DNA of 64,000 nucleotides, taken from the NCBI GenBank assembly GCA_019925795.1, contig CM034306.1, positions 53,128,758 to 53,192,757 of the forward strand. Direction: 5' to 3'. Position 1 is the stretch's first letter, and each line of letters opens with the position of its first letter. The position numbers were made by a program, and so were the translations under genes. Below are positions 48,951-58,710 of the stretch, in pieces. This DNA is from Dendrobium chrysotoxum (taxonomy: Eukaryota; Streptophyta; Magnoliopsida; Asparagales; Orchidaceae). Below the pieces are notes generated by a model. That model ran no database searches. It saw only the letters and a program-made list of their open reading frames with translations, and was not told the origin of the DNA.

Positions 48951-49560
48951 TTCCTTCTCTTGAAGAAATTAATGAGATTGTGATATGAATTCTGACTTTG
49001 TGGCTTGGCCTGATGGTTTACCACTAAGTTTTTTCAAAAGGCTTGGGATATTTTAAGTCTTGATCTTTATGGTGTTGTATTAGATTTCTTTGCTGGTAAC
49101 ACAATTCCTAAGTTTTTTTCTTCTACTAACATTGTGCTTATTCCCAAAAAGAATGCCATTAATAATTGGGATAATCTGAGGCTGATTAGTCTTTGTACCC
49201 TTTTTAGTAAGTTGATTTCTAAAATTCTCATGAATCGATTATCTCCTCTTCTTCCTAAAACCATTTCTCCTAACCAAATAGGTTTTTTCAGGGTAGGACT
49301 TTTTCTAATAACATTTTACTTGCTCAATAGGTTTTGCATGACCTTGATATCAGGGTGAGAAGGGGAAACATTATTTTGAAATTACATATCGCCAAAGCCT
49401 ATGAACATCAACTAGAATTTTCTTTATAAAAATTTTCAATTATTTGGTTTTATTTTAGTTTTTATTAACCTTATCAAAAATTGTATTGAGGATCCTTTAT
49501 TTTAGTTATTGTTAATGGAAAAAGCAATGGCTTCTTTAAATCTTCCTATATATTTTTAAT
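48951..49560 (+). pseudogene. LINE-B ORF2: N-terminal half of reverse transcriptase
   Basis: The RT start shows FFQKAWDILSLDLYGV-like sequence, the LIPKKNAINNWDNLRLISLC block at 49140-49195, NQIGFF, and a KLHIAKAYE block near 49380-49405 where Asp is expected before the AKAY motif. A frameshift lies near 49290 and a further break near 49410. Weak similarity continues (NLIKNCIED, NGKSNGF) to about 49545 and then stops. The YADD catalytic box is absent from this copy, so the domain is truncated. Confidence 0.8.
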
Positions 49561-49862
49561 TTTAGTGTTCTTAATTTACCCAACACTTAGAAGGCCTCAT
49601 TAGATTGGACAAAATTGGTTTACCTATGTTAGAGCTTAGGATTTCTTTGTGCTTGGGGGATGTGTTTTTTCTGGAGCCTCTTTTGGTTAATGATTCCAGG
49701 GTCTTTTTTTTAACATTTTTGTTTGTCAGTTCTCCATCCATTATAATGGTTTCAATGATAATTTTTCCTTGATTGCTTGTTTGATTTATGGTGGCATGGG
49801 TATTGTTTACCTGGCAGCGTGGGTTTTAAGTGAGTTGATGTGTTTTTGTTCTCTTCTTGAGC
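49561..49862 (+). other. T-rich non-coding stretch, probably LINE-B before the LINE-C insertion
   Basis: No coding similarity is visible. Composition, rich in T runs and TTTTG, is like the tail at 53801-55060, which supports one sequence split by LINE-C. It ends in TTCTTGAGC at 49854-49862, and the same nine bases occur at 53808-53816 just after the LINE-C poly-A. Confidence 0.45.
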
Positions 49863-49939
49863 ATTTTCATCATTTCCTCTTTTTCCCCAAGTGTCATGTT
49901 TTACTAGTTTTAAGCTATGATTTTATCAATTATTATTCT

Positions 49940-50725
49940 GATTTAAAGCTTAAGTGCTGCTCATCAATTCCATGGGTGGAGTTTCTTGGGATATTTTTCT
50001 TTGAACAGGAAACTCTTATGGATTGCTTAGAGAGACATTGCTCTGATGATTAGCCTATGGTGGTGGGAGGAGATTTTAATTGTGTTCTTTCTCAAGATGA
50101 AAAAAGAGGTGGGAAAAAATTCATCATGTCTCAAGGCTCAATGGATATGAAGAATTTCATGATCAATAATGATCTTCATGAGGTTGGGTTTATGGGTCCC
50201 AAGTTCACTTGGTGCAATAATAAATCCAGAGGGGCTCGAATTTTAGAGAAATTGGATAGATGTCTTATTAATTCCACTGCATTGAACTCCATCCATCTAG
50301 CCTTGGTGAAACACCTATCTCGGATAGCTTTGGACCATTGTCCTATTCTTCTGGAAATTTTAAAATCGATGGAGTTTTGTAATAGAGGGATCCGTTACGA
50401 AGATGTTTGGGCATCTTACCATGGGGCTGCTGCTATTGTAGAGAAAACATGGAAGAAATACAATGGGAATGACCCGGCAACATCTTTAAATTTCAAGTTC
50501 AAAAGAACTCTTAGAGCTCTTTTCTTTTGGAGCAAAGCTAAGTTTAGAAATTTGAGCTTATTGCGGGACAAGCTGAAGGAAGAGATTTTGGAAATCCAAA
50601 TGGAGGAAGCTGAAGGTTGGATATCTTTTGAGAGGCTGAAGCTTCTCAGATATGAAATGAATGAGCTCAATGTTACTCTAGCTCGGCTCAATACCTGGTG
50701 GAAGCAAAGAGAAAAAGCTAAATGA
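49940..50725 (+). pseudogene. LINE-C ORF2: endonuclease, C-terminal half
   Basis: After a decayed lead-in (a TAG at 50051-50053 in place of Gln), the open part starts MVVGGDFNCVL, the catalytic GDFN block. FTWCNNKSRGARILEKLDRC and LDHCPILL follow; the last block normally begins with Ser before the catalytic Asp-His, here Leu. The linker KFRNLSLLRDKLKEEILEI and WWKQREKAK leads to RT. A TGA at 50723-50725 replaces a Trp codon. The N-terminal WNVRG block is missing, so the copy is truncated on the 5' side. Confidence 0.86.
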
Positions 50726-52593
50726 TTGGAAGTAGGGGACACTAACTCTTCGTATTTTCATGCATTTGCTAATGCTAGGAGAAACTTTAACTGGATAAGT
50801 CATATCAAAACCCAAGCAGGTTTTGTAACGGAAGATTATGCTGAAATATAGAAATAATTCTCTGATTTTTTCAAACAAAAATGGCAACATAGGGAATGCT
50901 TACTGGAGGGCTGGACGAATCCTTCTACAGTTATTGGTGAAGAGGATCGAAGTAATCTGGGTGTTGAATTCACTTCGGAGGAAATGCAGGTAGTGGTGGA
51001 CAAGGCTGGGTTGAATATCTCACCCAGTTTGGATAGGATTACATTCTCTTTTATTAAAGATTTTTGGAAAATTATTAAGAATGATGTGTGGCAAGCAGTT
51101 AGTCAATTTCTATCTTCAAGGGTAATGCACCATTCGTGGAAGGAAACACTGATTATCTTAATCCCAAAGATAAAAAATCCTCAGGTGGCTTCTAACTTTC
51201 GGCCTATTAGTCTTTGTATGACTATTTATAAAATCATTGCTAAGATGTTATTGAATAGAATGGAGAAGGTTATTCACAAGATCATTTTGGGAGATCAAGC
51301 AGCATTCATCAGAGGCCGATACATGTCAGAGCATGTTTTGCTTGCTCAAGAAGTATTCAACAAATTCCAGTATTCAAAAGCAAAAATAGGGCTTTTGGCT
51401 ATCAAATTGGACATGGAGCAAGCATATGATAGTATAGGGTGCAAACTCTAAGGCAAGTTCTTATTCACCTTAATTTTCCTAGCAAATTTATGGAGCTATT
51501 AATGAAATGTATCTATGATCCTAAATATTGCATTTTGATTAATGGTAAGAAAACTAACTGGATTGAAGGAAAAAGTGGATTTAGGCAAAGTTGTCCTTTG
51601 TCACCATATTTGTTTATTTTATGTTCTCAAGTTTTTTCTGATGATATAAATCTAGAGTGGAATTCTTTTGGAATTTCTATTACTCCTAATGCTCCTAGAG
51701 TATCTCATTTACTCTATGCCGATGATGTCTTAATTTTCTCGGAAGCTAATGTTAGGAAGATTAAGGAGTTGAAGAACATTATTATCAACTATTGCAAATG
51801 GTCGGGACAAATTATTAATCAATCAAAGTCTATGATTCTATTTGGCAAGCATACCAACCATTGCAGGAAGAAGAAAATTAAAAGAATCCTCAAGTTCAAC
51901 ATGGTAAATGAGATTACTTATCTTGGTGTGAAGATAACCTTAAGGAGGATGATGGCTTCTGATTTTCAAAATCTTTTGGAGATTTCTTCTAACAAATTGA
52001 ACACTTGGGGGAAAAATTGTATTTCATTAGAAGGGAAGTTAGTTTTGGTAAAATTTGCTTTTCTCTCTCTACCAATATTTTTATCTTCTCTTTCATTAGT
52101 ACCTTTGGGTATACTTAAAGAGTTTGACAAGATGTGTAGAGACTTCTTGTTGAATAAAAAGAATGGAAGTGAAGAATTGCATTATGTTTCTTGGGAGTTA
52201 CTTTGCAAACCTACGAATGAAGGGGGTCGTGGGTTATTCTCGGTGGTATCCAAGGTTGGACCTCTTCGGGCAAAGTTTTCTTGGGACTTCTTCATGAAGA
52301 CGAAATCTTTGCTTTACCAAATTCTTAGAAGAAAATATGGAGGTGATATATGGAATGATTCGGTGAAAAGTGCTTGTTCTCCTACATGGAAGATTATTAC
52401 CATGGGGGCTTTGTATCTTAGAAACATTATTAGGTGGAATGCTTCTAATGGAAATTCTATTAATTGGATGCTTGATTCTTGGATTCTAGACAAATGCTTT
52501 TCAACATGGCCGACTTTTGTGAACAATCTGGTGTATCCTAACTTCAGTTTAAGCTCTTTCATTTTGGAAGGTGAATGGAATTTGAATCAGCTC
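50726..52593 (+). pseudogene. LINE-C ORF2: reverse transcriptase
   Basis: Landmarks in order are DTNSSYFHAFANARR, LIILIPKIKNPQ, FRPISLCMTIYKIIAK, GDQAAFIRGR, KLDMEQAYDS, FRQSCPLSPYLF, HLLYADDVLIF at about 51707-51740, YLGVKI and LEGKLVLVKF. The catalytic YADD is intact; the Gly normally found in RQGCPL is Ser. A frameshift lies near 51435-51445, right after the AYDS motif, and two stops are near 50850. Apart from these the enzyme is nearly full length. It would copy LINE RNA at the nicked target. A stop at 52594-52596 ends the long second frame. Confidence 0.9.
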
Positions 52594-53736
52594 TAGATTG
52601 TTTTTGGGAAGCACCTGGTGGAGCTTATTACTCAAATTTCGATTCAAGCTGGTAGAGATAAAGATCATATGGAGCTGAAATCAAAGAATTATGGTAAATC
52701 TATAGCTGCCCTTTCATTTGAAGTGGTAATGGATCATAATACAGAGTTTTCTCACTGGACATGGATGCAAAAGTTAAAACTGAGACCGAGAGTTGAACTT
52801 TATTGGTGAAGAGTATACAATGAAGCTATCCCTTTGAATACTTTTTTGTTGAAAAGAAGATTAAGCAACCTTTCTGGTTGCCCGAGATGGTGTAATGAGG
52901 AATAGAATAGCTGCCACATTGCTGGGAGATGTGCTAAATTTTGGAACGTGATTCGTCTTCTTAATTGTTGGGGTTTCCAAATTCCTATGTTTAAAGACTT
53001 TAAACCTTTCTTGGATGGGTTACAGAGGTATGCTGGTTTGAACTCAATTATTGCTAATATCTATTGTACATTTGTATTCCTTGTTTGGAAAAGCAGATGT
53101 AAGCTGGTTCAAGGAGGTGTGGATGATACAGACAATGTTATAGCAGCCAACTTGGTGTCTATGGCTACGGTGAGCAACTTTATTAATCTTTCCCCAGACA
53201 ACTGGGATGTCAACCAGCGCAAGCTGTCTATTTCTTGGCATCCTCCTCCACCTGGGTGGTTAAAGATCAATGTTGATGCTTGACTAAAAAGTAATAACAT
53301 GGCTGGGATTGGAGGCGTGGTAAGGGATGACAAAGGAAGATTTTTGTTAGCCTTTGGAGCTCAATACTTGCATTGGGACATAGCTCAAGTGGAGTTGGAG
53401 GCTATGTATTTTTTAAAGAATATTATGCAAGATTGGATGTGTGAAGCTCAAGGTGTGATTATAGAAGGTGACAACTTTAATATTATAAAAATTCTTCAAT
53501 TAGCTTTGAAGAATTGGAAGAACAATGGAAGAATTGAAGAGAAATTGGGTTTTCTACAGGATTTCAACCAAGTCTTGTTTTCTTTCTATACTAGAGTTTG
53601 TAACAAATTAGCGGATGTTTGTCCTAATTTGGCCGTGGATAGATCTTTTATTTGGTATGATCTTAGTGATGTAGAGATTCCTCCTTCTTTCTTGTTTTGC
53701 TTGAAGGAGGAATGTGATTCTTTAGGTTTTATTTGA
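52594..53736 (+). pseudogene. LINE-C ORF2: zinc finger and C-terminal RNase H
   Basis: The zf-RVT region shows FSHWTWMQKLKLRPRVELYW, a TGA at 52807-52809 in a Trp-type context, then FLLKRRL and CHIAGRC. A connecting stretch FVFLVWKSRCKLVQGG leads to PPPPGWLKINVDA. The RNase H has its four acidic residues: Asp in NVDA, Glu in VELEAM, Asp in IIEGDN and Asp in KLADVC. A TGA at 53281-53283 lies right after the first Asp motif. The protein ends LKEECDSLGFI at 53736. This RNase H is an extra domain known from plant L1 elements and not shared by animal L1. Confidence 0.87.
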
Positions 53737-53767
53737 ATAAGTTGTAATAGGTTTATGTTTGATTTTT

Positions 53768-53783
53768 AATGCATTATCGCATT
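53768..53783 (+). promoter_or_regulatory. 3'-terminal hairpin of LINE-C
   Basis: AATGC at 53768-53772 pairs with GCATT at 53779-53783, followed by TCCCTTC and the poly-A. LINE-A has the same stem with a slightly different loop. Conservation in two copies suggests a signal for reverse transcription, by analogy with other plant LINEs. Confidence 0.5.
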
Positions 53784-53800
53784 TCCCTTCAAAAAAAAAA

Positions 53801-55068
53801 TACTACATTCTTGAGCTTGATTGGCCATTTAATCTCAGCTTTCCTGTTGCTCAGTTTTGGGTTTATATTATTAGTCGCCTCTGGAGTTTTATAAGCTGGG
53901 ATAGTTTAAACCTTATTTTTTGCTATGTGGATTTTTGTGGTTTATCTCTAGGCATTGGTTTGATGCTCTATGTTATTTCTCATGGGATGTTAACCAATTT
54001 TGAGTTTGTTGAGGGGTCATTTTCTTCTCTGGCTTTGACATGCTATTATCTGTTTGGATTAGTTGGTGTTTTCTATTGTTGTGCTGGTAGGCTGCTAGTG
54101 ACTATGCAGTTCCCTTTTCGATTGCTATGGGTTTATTTTGATGTATTATTTATATAAATTGCTTTATAATTGGAGGGTGTGGTTGTTTGATTGGTTATTC
54201 TCCAGTAATCATTACTGTTATTGGTGGGGTTCCATTTCCTGCTGTTATGTCATGGTGCAATTTCTTTATATTACTTTTATCGCTTGGGTTGCTATTTCTT
54301 TGCTTTTTCTCGATTTTATGAGCCCATCTTCTTTTCTATCTTGGGCATGATGGATTATCAGGTTTCAATGTATGTGTGGGGGGGCTATGGCCTTCTGCTG
54401 TTCTGTGTGGTTGTTAACTTCCTTAGGTTTTTTCTAGTTTATAGCTTTTTTTTTGTTGCTTTCTATCTATGCTCTTTCTGCAGCCTGTACAGGTCATTGT
54501 CCATTTCCTTGTGCTATTGGAGTGCTACTATCGGGTTTATTTTACTATCATTGGTAATGAGATCAATGTGCTTCTGTATTTTTGGCAGGTTGCTAATTCA
54601 CTCATCTACAAGTGGTGAAAAGATACTATTGCTTTAACCTATCTCACTTATCTCATTCATCTTCTCTCTAGTTTTTTTATTATGCATGTTATAATGCATT
54701 CAATTTATCCTACTTCCTGTTCTATTACTATGCTATTCCTTACATTACCAATTTGTGTTGAAGCCTTTATTTTGTGCAGGTGAAGTGGCTTGCTTCATTG
54801 GGTTGCAAGTTAACCTTGTTTTGCAGAATGATTATGATTATTGCGTCTAATTAAATCTTTCTTTTTTGGGTGTTGGCTCCTAGCCACCTTAGATTGTTAC
54901 TAAGATATTGTATAATTTTGCTTAGATGTGACTTTTGGCTCGTAGGGTTTCTTTTTACTTGTTTTGTAGCTCTTCTGAGTAGTAGTGAGAAGACGGTCCA
55001 CCTTATGGATCTTGTAATTTCTTTTTTAATTAATGTGTAGGCCCCTTTGTGGGTTTGAACAAAAAAAA
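53801..55068 (+). other. T-rich non-coding tail of LINE-B, ending in poly-A
   Basis: The stretch is rich in T runs and TTTGG/TTGCT words, has no recognisable protein, and ends GGGTTTGAAC followed by eight A next to the satellite. Frames here encode only Phe/Leu/Tyr-rich hydrophobic peptides, as expected from T-rich DNA. It could be the long 3' untranslated region of LINE-B or a transduced host segment. TAATTTCTTTTTTAATTAATG near the end resembles a plant LINE or gene 3' end. Confidence 0.5.
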
Positions 55069-55961
55069 TCTCTCACCCTACTTGCTTAACAATGAGGTTT
55101 CCTCAAAAAATATCATTCCTTTCAACTTAAGTGGGGTTAATTCCCATAATTAAAAAGTTCTTATTTAAGGAGTTCCACATTAAAAAGTCTATAGCCCAAA
55201 ATTTCTTGTGAGGTTACCCATTTATCACCCAAGGTTTCTTAACAATGAAGTTTTTTCATAAAATTCCAACCCTTTCTCCTTATGTAGGGTTACTCCTTAT
55301 ACTCAAAACTTTTTTTTTATGGTGTTTCTCATTAAAAACCTTAAACCTTGAAGAATCCATGGGTGTTAGAAATCCCTCTCCATAACTTGCTTAACTATGA
55401 AGTTTCCTCATAAAATTTTAACTCTTTCTCCTTAAGTTTGATTAAACGTCATATTCAAAATCTTTTTTAATATAAAAGTTTAATATTAGAAACCTTAAAC
55501 CCTAAAACTTCCTAGGAGGTCACGCATCTCTCACACGAGCTTGCTTTACTTTAAAGATTCCTCTTAAAATTCTAACCCTTTCTCCTTAAGTGGGGTTACA
55601 CCCCATACTAAAAACATTTTTATTTAAGAAGTTTAACATTCAAAATGTTAAATGCTAAAAATTTCTAGGAGGTCTCTGATCCAACACCCGAGCTTGCTTA
55701 ACATTAAAGTTTCTTCACAAAATTATAACCCTTACTTTATAAGTGGGGTTAATACTTAAAACTTTTTTATTTATGGAGTCTCACATTCAAAACCAGATCT
55801 TGAAGAATTTCGAGGATTCATGCATCCCTCACCCAAGCTTACTTAATTATAAAGTTTTCTCATAAAATTCTAACTCTTTTTCCTTAAGTGGGGATATAAC
55901 CCATTGTCAAAACATTTTATTTAATGAGTTTCACATTCAAAACCCTAAACCCTAAACCCAA
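55069..55961. repeat. 153-bp satellite array, segment C (about 6 monomers)
   Basis: Six monomers of the same satellite and orientation separate LINE-B from LINE-D. The first resumes at TCTCACCCTACTTGCTTAAC and the last ends in a telomere-like stretch at 55941-55960. One monomer carries the CCCATTTATCAC variant near 55212. Confidence 0.95.
55941..55960. repeat. Telomere-like tract inside a satellite monomer
   Basis: AACCCTAAACCCTAAACCCA contains almost three units of the plant telomere repeat CCCTAAA. Other monomers have one to two such units at the same position. Here the tract is longest and directly abuts LINE-D. Confidence 0.8.
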
Positions 55962-55984
55962 GAATATTAAGAAATTCTTGAAGC

Positions 55985-56721
55985 AAATGTAAATGATATA
56001 TATTCCAAAAATTCCACAATAACACTTTCATTGTCCCCTTCAATCAAGACTCCTTGCATTCCAAACATTTATCTTTCAACAACTTATCCAATGAATTGCA
56101 TAGCAAGAAGCTCCACCTATAAGCTATCCCAATACACAATGCTCCATCCAGCCGCCAATATCAGTTTACCCTGGTTATTCCGAACCACTAATCCTATACC
56201 GCCTTCATTATTACTATTAAGTGCTCCATCTGCGTTAAATTTCAACCAATTCGGGGGGGGAACACCATGAGTGAGAAGACAACCCACTAGGTTGGATGGA
56301 ATCCCAATGCTCTGAATTACTAAAACTCTTTCTCTGATGCATCATCTCCATAACATTTCTAGCAATCATGAGAAGAGACGGATAGACATTACCATGCTTC
56401 TTATCATTCCTATTTTTCCAGCACAAGAACACACTGTTGAAGTACAAAACAGCCCAAGGGAACTCTTCTCTTATGCACCTTTTAATCTCCATTTGAAGTT
56501 CTTCAAGATTTCTGAACTTAGGCAAACCAAAGCCCCATTTTTCAAGTGCTAAGAAGATCATATTCAGTTTCTTACACCTCACTGTAATATGATCTAAATC
56601 CTCATTATTATGACAACCAAAAGGACATCCCTCACTCTCTTGCAGACCAAGCCTAATCATCCAATCTGTAGTAGGAATAATCCCTCTATACACCCTCCAC
56701 CAGAACAGTCAAACTCTTGGA
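55985..56721 (-). pseudogene. LINE-D ORF2: zinc finger and partial RNase H
   Basis: From the 56721 end, MYRGIIPTTDWMIRLGL and CPFGCHNNEDLDHITVRC form the zf-RVT finger with its Cys and His residues. A connecting part FLCWKNRNDKKHG leads to a run of eight C (G on the plus strand at 56252-56259), where the frame changes. The RNase H start follows: Asp in FNADGAL, GGIGLVVRNNQG, Glu in VELLAM and Asp in IEGDNE. Stops interrupt it three times. It ends before the last catalytic Asp, at the junction with the satellite. Confidence 0.85.
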
Positions 56722-58710
56722 TTAAGCTTGAGTTTGTAAATACTACCCACCAAATCTTTCCCCATCTTGAACCTCTCTTCGTAGACAATAGAAGATGTTG
56801 ATCTACCAATTGGCACCTTGATAAGCTCCATATTGTCTTCATCTTCATTCTCTTGGACATGAATATCACAAATTACTTCTCCCAAAATCTCTCCAAACAG
56901 GTTCAATATCTTAGCTTTATCCTAGCTCACATTTGGTGATATCAATTGATAAACCTTCATTCCTTCCAGCCTTTCCACATTAGCAAAAGTGGTCCAATCA
57001 CTTATAGCTTTATCCCAAACCCACACTTGATTCAAGATATCAATGCACTTCCCATCCTTGACCTTCCATCTTATACAACCCTCCAAGCAATCTGCACAAT
57101 GACAAAGAATCTTCCAAGATGCAGAAACATTTCTCTTAGCATCATTCATTCAATGATTTTTACCATACGTAGCACAAATGCACTTCTTTAGGATACCATC
57201 AGGTTTGGATAGAAAATTCCACAAAATCCTGGCTCTAAGTGGCCCAAATCCATTTAAAAGAAGCATGGATACCCAAACCACCCATTTTAAGGGGTCTAAA
57301 TACCACCTTCCATGCACCATAGTACATTCCCCTTTTATTAACTCCCTTATCCCAAAGAAAGTCTTTCGCTATCTTCTTAGCTTCCAAAAGAACAAACGTT
57401 GGAACTAGAGTATGAGTCATAGTATACATCAAGGATGGGATCAGAGTAGCATTTATTAAAATCAATCTTCTTGCCATTGATAACTACCTGCTACCCCAAG
57501 CTATCACCTTAGATTTTATTTTCTGGATAAGTGGATTGAAATCTGCTATGCCAACCCTTTTAAATGATAGGTTAATGCCCATGTAATCAAACTCCACCAC
57601 CTTTTTAAACCCAATTAAGTAGCAAATCTCTTTGTCTTCCATTTCGGTATACCTTTACAAAATAATACAACAGATTAACCATAGTTTATTTTCTGCCCAA
57701 TCCACAAGCAGTATTCCTACAACATAGCAGTAATATATCCTATCTCAACTCTAGAAACACCTGCAAACACATATATGTCATTGGCATATAACAGATGAGA
57801 GACACAAGGTCCCCCCACCGAGATTGGATCACCCCTAATGTACTCCTTTTGTTGCAATGCCAAAGAAAGTAATTCAGAATAGAGGATGAACAGGTATAGT
57901 GATAATGGAAACCCTTGCCTGAATCCATATTCAGTAGTAATATAATCAATTAACTGCCCGTTAAATAGTAATGAAAATTTAGAATCTCTAATAAAATTCA
58001 TCACCAAACTCTTGAAACCATTGGGGAATCCCATCCTAATGAGAACCAACTCTAGCGTCTCCCAACTCATTTTATCATATGCTTGTTCCATATCAATCTT
58101 CAAAGCAAGCATCCCACTTTTGGCAGTTGACGTCTTGAATTTATTAATCAACTTTTGAGCAATAAGGCAATGATCCAAAATAGATCAACAAGGAACAAAA
58201 GTAGCCTGCTCCTCCGAAATAATCAAAGGAAGAATCATCTTGAGCCTATTCACAATCACCTTGGCAACAATCTTATAAATCATTTGGCAAAGACTAATTG
58301 GTCTCAACTTAGAAGGGTGGTCCGGCTGATCTACCTTATGAAGTAGAATAACCACTGTTTCCTTCCATTCTTCCATCATATCACCCGTTCTTAAGAACTC
58401 CTAACAAGCTCCCACTACTTCTTTACTAACTAAGCTCCAAAAATTCTTAAAGAATGATGCTGTGATCCCATCTCTTCCCGAAGCTCTGTTTCTGCCAAAT
58501 GATTTAACCACAACCCAAATTTCCTCTTCATACACGTCTTTATCAAGCAGATTATAATAGTTACTAACAATATCCTTATGCTTATTCAGAGAGGGCCAAC
58601 CCTCTCCAACAATATCTTGTCTACTCCATTTCATTCTAAAAAAGTTAGAAATGAATTTGGTAATGATCTCTCCTTCCTGAGTAGTGTCAGCATTGGGAGC
58701 CTTCAGCCCA
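56722..58710 (-). pseudogene. LINE-D ORF2: reverse transcriptase with altered active site
   Basis: In minus-strand order: MKWSRQDIVGEGWPSL, RNRASGRDGITASFFKNFW, EEWKETVVILLHK, LRPISLCQMIYKIVAK, KIDMEQAYDKMSWETL, FRQGFPLSLYLF and HLLYANDIYVF near 57770-57800. The catalytic YADD reads YAND, so the first of the paired Asp residues is Asn. Two stops separate the three parts of the main frame (58634-57717), and a frameshift follows before MARRLILINATLIPS. The thumb and connection part continues through 56922-57477. The missing catalytic Asp is enough to kill the enzyme. Confidence 0.88.

Larger units (their letters stand above)
49863..53800 (+). mobile_element. LINE-C: L1-type element nested in LINE-B
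   Basis: The element is 5'-truncated and starts in or before the endonuclease. In order it has endonuclease, reverse transcriptase with an intact YADD box, zf-RVT zinc finger and RNase H, and ends in ten A at 53791-53800. Most of ORF2 is in one frame up to about 51435 and in another after it, with a few single-base stops, so it is the best preserved LINE here. The left limit is set by the repeated TTCTTGAGC and is uncertain by up to about 100 bp. No ORF1 is present. Confidence 0.8.
45898..55068 (+). mobile_element. LINE-B: L1-type element with a nested LINE-C
   Basis: The insert lies between satellite monomers and ends in eight A at 55061-55068. It holds ORF1 (46.1-47.66 kb), the endonuclease and first half of reverse transcriptase of ORF2 (47.66-49.56 kb), then T-rich sequence that is interrupted by LINE-C (about 49863-53800) and resumes to the poly-A. 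The satellite phase overlaps by about 14 bp across the insert (CTCACATGTGCTTG left, CTCACCCTACTTGC right), which fits a decayed target duplication. The second half of its RT, and any RNase H, are missing. The assignment of the T-rich tail to LINE-B is inference. Confidence 0.75.
55962..58710 (-). mobile_element. LINE-D: L1-type fragment, truncated at both ends
   Basis: On the minus strand it runs from just before reverse transcriptase (58710) to the middle of RNase H (about 55985). No poly-A (poly-T on the plus strand) is present and no target duplication is seen. The satellite monomer stops at about unit position 118 on the left and resumes near 48 on the right, so about 80 bp of satellite are missing. 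It was therefore shortened by deletion or entered by another route than clean target priming. Confidence 0.87.

Noticed and set aside
53759..54637. Long hydrophobic open frames resembling membrane proteins
   Set aside because: T-rich DNA gives Phe/Leu/Tyr-rich frames by composition; three overlapping frames do this at once and no family is recognisable.
55941..55960. True telomere end
   Set aside because: Fewer than three repeat units, embedded in a satellite monomer, with more sequence on both sides.
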